A DNA stretch of 64,000 nt from Aquilutibacter rugosus (GCF_036541335.1 NZ_JAZHBO010000001.1:372001-436000), one strand, 5' to 3'; positions 53,095 through 61,682 are shown, numbered from the stretch's first letter. Made by a program: numbers and translations. Notes: generated by a model not told the origin, from the letters alone.

Positions 53095-53113
53095 TGTCCC
53101 AGAAATGTCCCAG
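53095..53113. repeat. Paired TGTCCCAG motifs near right end of element A
   Basis: TGTCCCAG at 53095 and 53106 with 11-base spacing. The same pair and spacing occur at 44668 and 44679 on the other side of element A, with a single copy at 44626. Confidence 0.65.
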
Positions 53114-53153
53114 ACAGGCCTGAAAGGCGCATGGTTGCGCTGTGAACCCACCT

Positions 53154-53199
53154 CTCATAATGCTGGGGTCGGTGGTTCGAGTCCACCTATAGCCACCAT
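53154..53199 (+). repeat. Attachment site 2 (tRNA-Met 3' copy)
   Basis: A partial tRNA only: it lacks the 5' acceptor and D arm, so it is not a functional tRNA. One base differs from the genuine gene, at a position in the acceptor stem (C to T). Confidence 0.85.
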
Positions 53200-53231
53200 A
53201 TCGCACTGCGAGATTGTCCAAGGCGCTTCAA

Positions 53232-53258
53232 AAACCCGCGAAATATGCGGGTTTTTTT
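53232..53258 (+). terminator. Intrinsic terminator after attachment site 2
   Basis: AAACCCGC and GCGGGTTT around GAAATAT, with a T run; placed like the one after the real tRNA. Confidence 0.85.
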
Positions 53259-53370
53259 ATGCCCGCTCTCCAATACTCTCCGCATTCCTACATTGCTATC
53301 CAGAGATTCAGGGGGCATAGTTGGGGGCATAGTCGGCATGAAGAAATTCCATGCCCCCAGGAGATCCACT

Positions 53371-54591
53371 ATGCCTTTAAGCGACGCTTCCATTCGACAA
53401 GCCAAGTCTTCCGAGAAAGTGGTCCGCCTGTATGACTCCGGCGGCCTCTATCTCGAAGTGACACCCTCCGGATCGAAGCTTTGGCGTTGGAAATTCCGCA
53501 TTGCTGGTAAAGAGAGGCGACTCGCTCTAGGCACCTACCCGGCCACGGGACTCAAGGAAGCGCGCCAACGGCGTGACCAAGCCAAGGGGCAACTTGAAGC
53601 AGGCACCGACCCCAGCGCCGCTAAACGCGCGGACAAGCTTTGTAGCCAAGACCAAGCAGCCAATAGCTTCGAGAAGGTGGCGATAGAGTGGCTGCACGTC
53701 AAGAAACACGAATGGACTGAAAAACAGTTCACCAAAGAACAGGGTCGGCTAAAGAAATACGCCTTTCCATACCTTGGTAATCGGCCGATCGCTGAGATAG
53801 GCGTTGCCGACGTGAGGGTTGTAATCGAGCGACCGGCAAGAGCCGGTTTTCTTGAGCAAGCCCACCGGCTTCGATTCCAGCTAAGCCGAATCTTCAAGTT
53901 TGCGATCGCGACTGAACGAGCCGAAAGGGATCCAGCGTCTGACTTAAGCGCAGCCCTCCCCTCGCGACGCAAACAGAGGCATCCAACAATTATTGAACCG
54001 GACATGATCGCGCTGCTTCTCAGGGCGATTGACAGTTACGAAGGGAGTCTCGCAGTGGCTGCAGCACTTAAGCTGGCGCCCATGTGGTTCTGCCGTCCTG
54101 GAGAAATCAGAATGGCCGAGTGGTCCCAGATAGAGCTGGAGGGCGATCAACCACGATACACGGTCCCACCGATGAACCGGAAGCTTCGAAAGGCGGCGAA
54201 GGAAGCCAAAGAAACGCCTCCCCACGTCATCCCACTCAGTTCACAGGCGGTCGACATTCTGCGAGAGTTGAAAACGTTCACCGGCCGAGGTAGTTTCGTT
54301 TTCCCCAGCGGGCGTGAACCCTCGCGCAACATGAGCGACGGCGCAATCAATGCTGCGCTGGCCCGCCTTGGCTACAAGGGGTTGATAGTTGGTCATGGCT
54401 TTCGACACATGGCGTCAACCCTCCTGCGAGAACAGGGTTGGTCGAGAGAGGCGGTGGAAGCTCAGCTTTCCCACGAGATCGGCGGGACGGAAGGTGTATA
54501 CAACTTGGCAAAGTTTTTGCCAGAGCGAACGCGAATGATGCAGGCTTGGGCGGACTATTTAGACCAACTCAAAAAAACTCCGACTGTATGA
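53371..54591 (+). CDS. Tyrosine integrase (P4-type)
   Basis: Site-specific recombinase that integrates the island at tRNA-Met. The 406 residues from the ATG after CAGGAGATC (MPLSDASIRQAKSSEKVVRL) include an N-terminal DUF4102 arm-binding domain (DSGGLYLEVTPSGSKLW), a core-binding domain, and the catalytic domain with Arg242 (CRPGEIRMAEW), His342-x-x-Arg345 (GHGFRHMASTLL) and Tyr377 (GVYNLAKF). A longer open frame from 53245 crosses repeats and is rejected. GGGGGCATAGT occurs twice just upstream (53311-53335), a possible operator or arm site. Confidence 0.93.
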   Translation: MPLSDASIRQAKSSEKVVRLYDSGGLYLEVTPSGSKLWRWKFRIAGKERRLALGTYPATGLKEARQRRDQAKGQLEAGTDPSAAKRADKLCSQDQAANSFEKVAIEWLHVKKHEWTEKQFTKEQGRLKKYAFPYLGNRPIAEIGVADVRVVIERPARAGFLEQAHRLRFQLSRIFKFAIATERAERDPASDLSAALPSRRKQRHPTIIEPDMIALLLRAIDSYEGSLAVAAALKLAPMWFCRPGEIRMAEWSQIELEGDQPRYTVPPMNRKLRKAAKEAKETPPHVIPLSSQAVDILRELKTFTGRGSFVFPSGREPSRNMSDGAINAALARLGYKGLIVGHGFRHMASTLLREQGWSREAVEAQLSHEIGGTEGVYNLAKFLPERTRMMQAWADYLDQLKKTPTV

Positions 54592-55115
54592 ACGATCGAT
54601 CAGACGGAATACCTAAGAACGAGCGCTCTACATCCAAGACAGCGAAAGCCGAGCAGGTCAGAAAAAAGCGTCTCCAGTTAATCGAGTTCGGTCTTTCGGA
54701 GTTCAAGCACCGGGTCAAAGTAACTGAAATTGACCGTCCGATCACCTGTGCCGTATGCGATCGTTGCAAGCCCGTTCCACCTCGTTCGCAAAGTATCCAC
54801 GGGCGTCATTTCTCAAAGCTGATTGATCGCCTAGAACTGTTGTTTGAAAATGGAGCGGGTGAACCAGACTCCGTCAGGGATCTCTATATGGCTCCGTGGT
54901 TCGACGCCATGGACTACACGTGCACCTATAGAACTCTATTGGGGACTTTTAATTCGATCATCTTCGCACTTTTTAGATTTGGCTACCCGCCGGAACAAAT
55001 CCGGCATGTTTTCGACGAACTTTGGGCTGACCGCCTGTCTCTACCTAACTGGTTTGTAAGCACCATTGGAGTTGAAGAGCCAGAGGAGAAACTTGAAGCG
55101 AGCCTTCGATTCTGA
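54588..55115 (+). CDS. Unknown protein coupled to the integrase
   Basis: A 175-residue protein starting MNDRSDGIPKNERSTSKTAK, overlapping the integrase stop by four bases (ATGA). The N-terminus is basic and helical; CAVCDRCKPVPP near residue 53 could bind a metal; the rest is mixed aromatic and charged. I do not recognise it. Coupling to the integrase suggests a role in excision, regulation or transfer, but that is inference. Confidence 0.6.
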   Translation: MNDRSDGIPKNERSTSKTAKAEQVRKKRLQLIEFGLSEFKHRVKVTEIDRPITCAVCDRCKPVPPRSQSIHGRHFSKLIDRLELLFENGAGEPDSVRDLYMAPWFDAMDYTCTYRTLLGTFNSIIFALFRFGYPPEQIRHVFDELWADRLSLPNWFVSTIGVEEPEEKLEASLRF

Positions 55116-55201
55116 ATTGATGCCGCAAGAAAATACGACGAGGCGATAATGTCGCAGAAGCAAGTAGAGGTTGCGTGTGCTCCTCTCGCGGCATCCAATC
55201 T

Positions 55202-55507
55202 TTACTTGGGCTTGATTCTCAGGTTGAGTTCGAGCTCTCGGTAGATGCGGTACACCCGCTTGTGGTTCCATGGAAACCCCTTCACATTGCGCAGATGCAG
55301 GTAACAAAGCTTGAAGCCCCATGTTCGATACGCGGTGGTTAGTCGCTCCAGCCAATCCGCAATCAAGACGTTCTCGTCGCTTTGCTTTGCGATGTAGCGG
55401 TAGCAGGTCTCGCTGATTCCAAATGCCGAGCAGGCACTTGATACGGACATGCGGCGCTGGGTGACTGCCCATTTGGCCATCTCACGGCGTTGAGATGGCC
55501 TTACCAT
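55202..55507 (-). pseudogene. Truncated IS3-family (IS407-like) transposase OrfB
   Basis: The 101-residue reading MVRPSQRREMAKWAVTQRRM to YRELELNLRIKPK matches the N-terminal HTH_21 part of OrfB of IS407-like elements and then stops; the DDE catalytic domain (about 170 residues) is missing. It overlaps OrfA by seven bases, as expected for programmed frameshifting. The element is inactive. Confidence 0.85.
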
Positions 55508-55767
55508 TTTTTTGCGAGCGCTTCCTTCAGCACATCGGCGCTCATCTGGGCCTCGGCATACATCTTCTTGAGCCGGCGATTTTCATCTTCGAGCTCCTTC
55601 AGACGCCCCATCATGGACGCGTCCATACCTCCGAACTTACTACGCCACTTGTAGAACATGGCCGAGCTGAAGCCGTGTTGGCGGCAGAGCTCGGGAACCG
55701 GCACGCCGGACTCGTTTTGCTTGAGAAAGCCAAGGATCTGGCTGTCGGTGAATCGCGATTTTTTCAT
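55501..55767 (-). CDS. IS3-family transposase OrfA (IS407-like)
   Basis: 88 residues starting MKKSRFTDSQILGFLKQNES, an intact HTH_8 DNA-binding protein with FYKWRSKFGGMDASMMGRLK and a leucine-zipper-like ELEDENRRLKKMY. The ATG follows AGGAGATTCCC. It is the first frame of the truncated IS. Confidence 0.9.
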   Translation of the reverse strand: MKKSRFTDSQILGFLKQNESGVPVPELCRQHGFSSAMFYKWRSKFGGMDASMMGRLKELEDENRRLKKMYAEAQMSADVLKEALAKKW

Positions 55768-55883
55768 GGGAATCTCCTAACGTAAGGGTATTAGAAAATT
55801 CCACTTCTGGCGTCACTGGTTTTTAGGGGGCATTACCATCGCATCTTGTAGGGGTCACGGATGCTTTGACGGTGCCTGCCGTC

Positions 55884-56219
55884 ATGCCCGCCCGTGTGCT
55901 CTTTTCTCTTCGACTCGCTGCTTTTCGAGCGGAGCGCGGTCTGAGTGAACGTGGACCGGGGGATGAAATGGGGTTGGGGAATCGCGTGGGCTCCGTCAGG
56001 ATCAACCGCTACGAGCGGCAGGAGCGATTCCCTGCATTAGACGATCTCGACTTGCTGGCGGACACTTTAAACATTCCCGTGGCCGCTTTACTGGCGCTGG
56101 ATGACAGCACGGCTCGCGCAATCTGTGCATTGGCTCGTCTCACGGATGCTGAGCGTGAAGAGGCGGCAAAAAGATTGGAAGAACTTGCTGGTAGGAGCGC
56201 CGCGTCTGACATCGGCTGA
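55884..56219 (+). CDS. XRE-like regulator
   Basis: About 112 residues. RINRYERQERFPALDDLDLL followed by ADTLNIPVAALLALDD is the second half of an XRE helix-turn-helix domain. The first half (AERGLSERGPGDEMGLGNRV) is degenerate compared with homologues, so DNA binding may be altered. The C-terminus is helical and charged. The start is uncertain (55866 or 55884). It probably regulates island genes; no operator was identified. Confidence 0.5.
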   Translation: MPARVLFSLRLAAFRAERGLSERGPGDEMGLGNRVGSVRINRYERQERFPALDDLDLLADTLNIPVAALLALDDSTARAICALARLTDAEREEAAKRLEELAGRSAASDIG

Positions 56220-56300
56220 CGAACGGGCAGAAGCGCGGTTTCATCGCCTCGCCCCGTTGACTCGGCCACCATAAAGTGTGACGGACCGCTCGCTGCAACA

Positions 56301-56322
56301 GCGCCCAGTCGGCTGGGCGCTG
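56301..56322. terminator. Strong hairpin between convergent genes
   Basis: AGCGCCCAG and CTGGGCGCT pair perfectly around TCGG. No T run follows on either strand, so terminator function is uncertain. It lies between the convergent XRE-like and DUF932 genes. Confidence 0.45.
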
Positions 56323-56380
56323 CTTCAACGCTTTATTAGCCATGAAAGCTGGCTATTGAAAGGGAGATCAACTGCCTTCG

Positions 56381-57337
56381 TCACGCCACCAGTTTTATCA
56401 CTTCGTCCCAAGCGCGCTGCTTTATTTGCGCACCTTGGCCAAACCACGCCGCCTCTCGGCGGTGATCGCCAGACCGCGCGCGCCGGTGAAAATCGACAAA
56501 CTCCGTCACACTGTTGAGCAAACCCCACGCCGTCCCACGGCTTGATGCGAGCAACGCGCCTTTGCCGCCACCCTCGTACATTGAACGCACGTTGGCGATG
56601 GCTTGTTCGTTGGCAACAGGGGCGGCGATATCTTGAGCTTGATAAGTCAGAACGCGTCGCAGCAAACCTTCGACCGAATCCGGATCAACCGGACATTCAC
56701 ACAAGGCTTTCATACGTGAAACAAAAGGCTCCCAGGACGACACAGCGATGCCGAGTTGACGCTTTACCACCTCCGGATTGAACTTCGAACGGTGCGACAC
56801 CTTGATAGAACCGCTGGAATCACCCAAGGCGATCTGCAAGGTGTTGTTGCATACGACGCGCACAGAGGTAAATTGCGCTGTCGTGGCGAGCGACCCGTCG
56901 CAAGCAGTTGCCAGTAGTAAATAGCCATCTACCTTGTCCCTATCCTTGAGTGTGACCGACTGGCCAGTACGGGCAAGCGCCCAAAGCTTGCGGCCTTCGC
57001 GGAGCACACCGGCGGTCTCCAACTCAAAGCCGCCCACTTCGGTCAGATCTCGGTAGAACTCCAGCACTTCGCCAGGCTGCACGACCTTGTAGCGATTCGA
57101 CACCACGGCCAACGGAGCCTTGGTATCCGAGCGATACAAAACCTTGTTTTCCGGAAAGGCATGAATTGCGCCAATGTTGCCATTGCCGGAAATGAATCGA
57201 ACTTCGGATTCTTCAATCCTCCAGTCCATTCCCGCGTGCCTTTTCCATTCATCAATAGACTGTTGCGGGCGCAGTTTGTTGCCCAAGCCATGCCACGGAC
57301 GGTCACCCGTGTAGGCCATTGTTTCGACCAGATGCAT
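56381..57337 (-). CDS. DUF932 (phage/plasmid-like TIGR03299) protein
   Basis: 318 residues beginning MHLVETMAYTGDRPWHGLGN, with RYKVVQPGEVLEFYRDLTEV and TSVRVVCNNTLQIALGDSSG, the core of the DUF932 family carried by phages, plasmids and genomic islands. Function is unknown. The length is typical. It is transcribed toward the XRE-like gene. Confidence 0.85.
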   Translation of the reverse strand: MHLVETMAYTGDRPWHGLGNKLRPQQSIDEWKRHAGMDWRIEESEVRFISGNGNIGAIHAFPENKVLYRSDTKAPLAVVSNRYKVVQPGEVLEFYRDLTEVGGFELETAGVLREGRKLWALARTGQSVTLKDRDKVDGYLLLATACDGSLATTAQFTSVRVVCNNTLQIALGDSSGSIKVSHRSKFNPEVVKRQLGIAVSSWEPFVSRMKALCECPVDPDSVEGLLRRVLTYQAQDIAAPVANEQAIANVRSMYEGGGKGALLASSRGTAWGLLNSVTEFVDFHRRARSGDHRREAAWFGQGAQIKQRAWDEVIKLVA

Positions 57338-57422
57338 TTCGTTTCCTCATTGTTGGCCGCATAAACGCCCATGGCCCGGGCGCGATGCCGGGCCGTGGAC
57401 AAAATGCAGGGAGTGGGTTGGA

Positions 57423-57530
57423 TCAGGAGGCCTTTGAACGACCGCAGATGGCGCATTTGACGATACCTGTCAGGACAGCCGCGGTGACGACCAAAACGCA
57501 ATAGACGGCTTCGAACTTATCTCTGCTCAA
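57423..57530 (-). CDS. Possible small membrane protein
   Basis: A 35-residue reading from a TTG start: MSRDKFEAVYCVLVVTAAVL then TGIVKCAICGRSKAS. One hydrophobic helix (about 9-24) and a CAIC pair. It lies directly upstream of the DUF932 gene in the same orientation. Not recognised; the start codon and ribosome binding site are weak. Confidence 0.35.
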   Translation of the reverse strand: MSRDKFEAVYCVLVVTAAVLTGIVKCAICGRSKAS

Positions 57531-57887
57531 TTCATTACACCTTTGGTAAGCGCATCAGTGCGGAGCGCCTGAACGCGAAGTAGCTATCCACCGACTTCAA
57601 CAAGGTGTTATAGGTTTGAAAATTTTTTGGGCGCGAAGGGGCGCTTGTGACCCAGAACCGACGTTGAGCGCGAATAAAGAAACTCGTACCTGCCCCGACT
57701 TTCATCTAAGACGCCCAGGCCCCCTTGTCGGCCAGTCGGGCCAGCAACTGAGAGATCCAACTGCTCGTCATCCCACAGCCATCAGGATCTCGAAGGGCTG
57801 CTCGATCCATTCCATCACACGCAGGCTCATTTCTTCATCGGATTGCGGAAGAATGCATCACCATGCACGTTATATAGCACGCTCCAA
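57531..57887. other. No supported gene
   Basis: A long plus-strand frame (from 57616) crosses this stretch and the next gene but is rich in Arg/Ser/His/Pro in the manner of an antisense shadow. Nothing else is seen. Confidence 0.4.
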
Positions 57888-58172
57888 TCAGGGCATCGCA
57901 GTGTTCGCATTGGCTAGCTCGCGTTCTGGAAACTCTGTAGATGATGGAGGTCCGTCCTTCGGCCGTCGGGACTTACTTCCCGCGGTTTTAAGGCGATTGA
58001 TTAGTCGGCTGAGCGAGATCCCTCCGCTGGACTCCTTACCCTGGATCGCGGTAGGCATGCGCTGGAGCTTCAGACCGATGACTCGCGTCGAGTGGTTCCC
58101 GACGGCCAGCACTTTGAGCTTGATGACTTCTGCCGGCTTCCATTCCGTTCCGCGGTTCTTCGGCGTTTTCAT
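57888..58172 (-). CDS. Small SANT/Myb-like helix-turn-helix protein
   Basis: 94 residues from an ATG with CTGGAG upstream: MKTPKNRGTEWKPAEVIKLK, then LAVGNHSTRVIGLKLQRMPT and AIQGKESSGGISL. The W-P-EV-L-LA-RVIGLKL-R-AI-K-GISL spacing matches small bacterial Myb/SANT-like DNA-binding proteins. It is divergent from the ietA-like gene, with 127 bases between the starts, so it could regulate that operon. Role is inferred. Confidence 0.55.
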   Translation of the reverse strand: MKTPKNRGTEWKPAEVIKLKVLAVGNHSTRVIGLKLQRMPTAIQGKESSGGISLSRLINRLKTAGSKSRRPKDGPPSSTEFPERELANANTAMP

Positions 58173-58299
58173 GCTGTCTCCAGGGCAGGGAGAAGCGGCC
58201 ACATTGATAAATCACTTCTGGCCGAGGTCAATCTCTATTGACTACTTCCAGCACAAATACTAATATTTAGTCATCTATAAGCCATTGATTCTATTGATT

Positions 58300-59472
58300 A
58301 TGAAGTCAGATACTGGCGAACCAACGAGCGAAGCAAGAGATCTAGCCGAATTGGCGCGACTTGCTGCGACCGGTGCTCAGGAGGACATCCGCCTCTATCT
58401 GGCAAAACTTGTACGCCGGTACCGCTCTTCGGATCCCGTGCTGGCGGCAAAGTTGGAGGATGCGTTGAAGAGGACGGCTGCAGCGTCGGGTCGCGGCGCG
58501 GCGGTGCTGCGGGCCGATACCGGCAGCACGCTGCGCTCCCAAGCGATCCCACCAGTTGATCGTGACAGCCGGCTCTCATTGGTCCGGATGTTCGACGATC
58601 GGGGTGGGATTGAGCCTCCGCTGCTACCCGCGGACGTGCTCTCCCAGCTTGAGGCGGTCGTGGCTGAGCGTCGCAATGTCGAATTGCTAGAGCGTCGCGG
58701 GTTGCGGGCCACCAAATCGCTCGCGTTCGTCGGTCCGCCTGGCGTAGGGAAAACGCTCTCCGCGCGGTGGCTTGCTGTACAGCTCGCCAAGCCGCTGTGG
58801 GTGCTGGATTTGACAGCAGTGATGAGCAGCCTCTTGGGTCGGACCGGGCACAATTTGCGCAGTGTGTTCGACTATGCGCGCGAACAAGAAGCCATCCTTC
58901 TGCTCGACGAATTCGATGCGATCGCCAAGCGACGCGGGGACGATTCCGACGTCGGTGAGATCAAGCGCGTGGTGACGGTGATGCTGCAGGAAATCGAGGA
59001 TTGGCCAGCCAAGAGCATGCTAATCGCCGCCACCAATCACCAAGAGATGGTCGATCCGGCACTGTGGCGGCGTTTCGACGCCGTCGTCCACTTCCAGAAT
59101 CCCACACAGCAAAGCATCGCCTCGGCGATTCGCCGATTCATGGGAGCGGATGCCGATGCCTTTGATAGGCTTGTCGATCCAATGGCTTGGATCTTTTCCG
59201 GGCAAACGCTCTCGGATGTCGAACGTGCGATCGGCCAACTGCGTCGTCGATTGGCGTTAAGTGCGATAACGCCTCGCGAAGCCCTTCAGGCAATGCTGGA
59301 CGAGCGGATCCCGCCGCTCAAGAAGAGCGAGCGACTTCATCTCGCCATCGCGTGGGCGCAATCGGGCGTGTTTTCACATTCGGAAATAAACGAGATCACG
59401 GGCGTGTCCCGCGACACTATACGCAAACATGCAGGTCCCGCGAACCGCGTTGGCAGGAGGCGCCGTAAATGA
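58300..59472 (+). CDS. ietA: AAA ATPase of an IetAS-type system
   Basis: 390 residues. A helical N-terminus (EDIRLYLAKLVRRYRSSDPV) precedes an AAA+ domain with Walker A GPPGVGKT (Lys151), Walker B LLLDEFD (Asp203-Glu204) and sensor AATNHQEMVDPALWRRFD with an arginine finger. The C-terminus has SHSEINEITGVSRDTIRKH (about 359-377), a helix-turn-helix-like segment, then a basic tail. In IetAS this ATPase is paired with a subtilase; the pair was first linked to plasmid stability in Agrobacterium and later to phage defence. Overlap with the protease gene by four bases supports a unit. The ATG at 58300 has a weak ribosome binding site. Confidence 0.85.
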   Translation: MKSDTGEPTSEARDLAELARLAATGAQEDIRLYLAKLVRRYRSSDPVLAAKLEDALKRTAAASGRGAAVLRADTGSTLRSQAIPPVDRDSRLSLVRMFDDRGGIEPPLLPADVLSQLEAVVAERRNVELLERRGLRATKSLAFVGPPGVGKTLSARWLAVQLAKPLWVLDLTAVMSSLLGRTGHNLRSVFDYAREQEAILLLDEFDAIAKRRGDDSDVGEIKRVVTVMLQEIEDWPAKSMLIAATNHQEMVDPALWRRFDAVVHFQNPTQQSIASAIRRFMGADADAFDRLVDPMAWIFSGQTLSDVERAIGQLRRRLALSAITPREALQAMLDERIPPLKKSERLHLAIAWAQSGVFSHSEINEITGVSRDTIRKHAGPANRVGRRRRK

Positions 59473-61682
59473 GCAATTACCTCATAGGCAAGGCAGAGTT
59501 GCTGACCTATCCGATCAAGGCGCCGACCCGTGACAGTCCCGGAAAGGCGCATCCATACTCCTTGAATGAAGTGAAGGGCTGGCTTATTCCAGAACTTCAC
59601 AAGTCAAATGAATACTTTTCCGCGCTGACAGCCCGTGAGGCGCCGAACGATGTCGCTGTGATCAAGCTCACCCTTCACCCGGCTTACATCGCCAAGTCGT
59701 ATTTTCCGCGCGCTCTGTTGGGCCAAACCGGGTTGGTGGCTGTTGGCAGCAAGACCGTGCGCATCACCCCTAGAAAGCGCTCGAGCACCCGCATGCCCGA
59801 ATCCGTCGACACCACGCAGTTGCTCATCGCGGGGCGCCGCGCCCACCTGCGCGCCTTGCCTGCCTTCACCGAGCAACTGATGGAAGGGACGCAGGAAGCA
59901 CTCGATTTCGCAGAGATCGAGGAGATCTCACCGATGACCGAGGCCGATCGACTCAAGCCTCCCATAGGCGAAAGTGAGGTATTCGAAGTGGGATTGCACC
60001 TTCTGCCGGGACAGTCCAGCCGCCACGCGCTCGGCGATTTCTTGGTGCACGCGCATGCATGCGAATTCGCCGTCAATGAACAGTATCTGTTCGAGGCCGG
60101 CGCCCTAGTGTTCGTGGCCGTCGAAGGCTCGGCGTCCAATTTGGCGGCACTCGCTCGCTATTCATTAGCACGCGTGGTGCGGGAAATGCCTAAGCTGCGG
60201 GGCGTGCGACCAACCCAACGCGGGGCGACAATCGCCGTTCCGTTCTCGCTACCACCGGCCGAACCCCTCTCGCTGGAACCGAAGGTGGCCGTTCTGGACG
60301 GCGGCTTGCCCGCGAATCACGTGCTGCAGCCGTTTGTTAGGAAATACTTCGAGTCCGACGTTACCGCGCAAAGTGTGCCGGGCTACATCGAACATGGACT
60401 TGGGGTCACCTCCGCGTTGCTGTTTGGACCGATCGCACCGGGCTCTACGGCGGAACAGCCATACGCGCTCGTCGATCACCACCGCGTGTTGGACGCGGAG
60501 TCCAACCAAGAAGATCCGTACGAACTCTACAGGACGCTGGGACATGTCGAGACAGTACTCCTGTCGAGACAGTACCAATTTATCAATCTCAGTCTCGGTC
60601 CCGATTTGCCTTTCGAGGACACCGACATCCACGCATGGACAGCGGTGATTGACAACCTGCTATCAGATGGGGAGACGCTGCTGGCCGTAGCCGCTGGCAA
60701 TAACGGCGAACGTGACGAGCTCACCGGTTTGAACCGCATCCAGGTGCCCGCCGATGGAGTTAATACGCTCGCAGTGGGCGCCGCGGACTCGGCATCGCAA
60801 CAATGGAATCGCGCGTCCTACAGTGCGATGGGGCCTGGCCGGGTTCCGGGGCGGCGCAAGCCCGACTTGGTAGCATTCGGTGGCAGCGGCAACGAGTATT
60901 TTCACCACGCGGCGCCTGGCACTGTGCCGGCACTTACGGCGAATCTCGGAACGAGTTTTGCTGCGCCCTTGGCGTTGCGCAGCGCGGTAGGTATTCGCGC
61001 CGCGCTCGGAAGTGACATCTATCCGCTTACCGCTCGCGCAATCCTGCTGCATACCTGCGAATTCGGCGAGCACCACGACAAAGACCACGTTGGGTGGGGC
61101 CGGGTTCCCACCGACCTGCAGGCGTTGATCGCATGCGATAACCACTCGGCCCGAATTATCTACCAAGGCAAGCTTGCGCCTGGGAAGTTCCTCCGCGCGC
61201 CATTGCCCCTGCCTGATCAGATTCTTACTGGTTCGGTAAACGTCAGGGCGACCTTCTGCTTCGCAAGCCCAACAGATCCCCAGGACGCGAGCGCGTACAC
61301 AAAGGCCGGGCTCACCGTGACCTTCCGACCTCACGAGGAAAAGAAGAAGGAAGGGGCACAGCATGCCCAGACCTTTAGTCTTTTTCCGAGTTCCGAATGG
61401 CGCGATGAAGCTGAACTTCGCGCCGATCTGGGGAAATGGGAGACAGTGCTGCATGGTGAGCACACCTTCCGTGGTACTAGCTTGCTAAGGCCGATCTTCG
61501 ATATTCACTACAATGCCCGCGATGCAGGCGCGCCGACCAGTCACGCCGAAAGCATTCCATATGCCTTGATCGTGACTGTTAGTGCGCCGAAGTTCGCGAA
61601 CATCCACCAAGCGATCCTAGACGCACACGAAGTGCTTCAAGTTATTGAGCCAAAGGTGCGCGTAAGGCTTCATGGATCTTAA
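59469..61682 (+). CDS. ietS: S8 subtilisin-like protease of an IetAS-type system
   Basis: 737 residues, no signal peptide, so cytoplasmic. The catalytic triad is intact: Asp277 in VAVLDGG, His309 in EHGLGVTSALL, Ser496 in GTSFAAP, with the oxyanion Asn in VAAGNNGE. About 260 N-terminal residues precede the protease domain and about 190 follow it, a size seen in IetS-type partners of AAA ATPases. The protease is likely held in check or directed by the ATPase and released on infection; the target is unknown. Four-base overlap with the ATPase gene. Confidence 0.87.
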   Translation: MSNYLIGKAELLTYPIKAPTRDSPGKAHPYSLNEVKGWLIPELHKSNEYFSALTAREAPNDVAVIKLTLHPAYIAKSYFPRALLGQTGLVAVGSKTVRITPRKRSSTRMPESVDTTQLLIAGRRAHLRALPAFTEQLMEGTQEALDFAEIEEISPMTEADRLKPPIGESEVFEVGLHLLPGQSSRHALGDFLVHAHACEFAVNEQYLFEAGALVFVAVEGSASNLAALARYSLARVVREMPKLRGVRPTQRGATIAVPFSLPPAEPLSLEPKVAVLDGGLPANHVLQPFVRKYFESDVTAQSVPGYIEHGLGVTSALLFGPIAPGSTAEQPYALVDHHRVLDAESNQEDPYELYRTLGHVETVLLSRQYQFINLSLGPDLPFEDTDIHAWTAVIDNLLSDGETLLAVAAGNNGERDELTGLNRIQVPADGVNTLAVGAADSASQQWNRASYSAMGPGRVPGRRKPDLVAFGGSGNEYFHHAAPGTVPALTANLGTSFAAPLALRSAVGIRAALGSDIYPLTARAILLHTCEFGEHHDKDHVGWGRVPTDLQALIACDNHSARIIYQGKLAPGKFLRAPLPLPDQILTGSVNVRATFCFASPTDPQDASAYTKAGLTVTFRPHEEKKKEGAQHAQTFSLFPSSEWRDEAELRADLGKWETVLHGEHTFRGTSLLRPIFDIHYNARDAGAPTSHAESIPYALIVTVSAPKFANIHQAILDAHEVLQVIEPKVRVRLHGS

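Larger units (their letters stand above)
44449..53199. mobile_element. Element A: integrase-less metal-resistance island at tRNA-Met
   Basis: Bounded by the tRNA-Met 3' end and its 46-base copy. Contents: an HhH-protein remnant, czcI-like gene, czcC, czcB, czcA, a CDF-like gene, czcD-like gene and a Mur-ligase fragment. No recombinase gene is seen. Paired TGTCCCAG motifs 11 bases apart occur near both ends (44668/44679 and 53095/53106), suggesting related integrase-binding arms. It may be mobilised by element B's integrase. Confidence 0.7.
55202..55800 (-). mobile_element. Truncated IS3-family insertion sequence
   Basis: OrfA plus the first third of OrfB remain. The 3' part is lost at about 55200. 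A possible outer end lies near TTTTTAGGGGGCATTACC at 55820-55840; terminal repeats could not be confirmed because the other end is absent. Confidence 0.8.

Noticed and set aside
53154..53198. A second tRNA-Met gene
   Set aside because: Only the 3' half is present; no 5' acceptor strand or D arm, so it is an attachment-site copy.
57616..58263. 215-residue plus-strand frame
   Set aside because: Runs antisense to the SANT/Myb-like gene and is rich in Arg/Ser/Pro/His with no recognisable domain.
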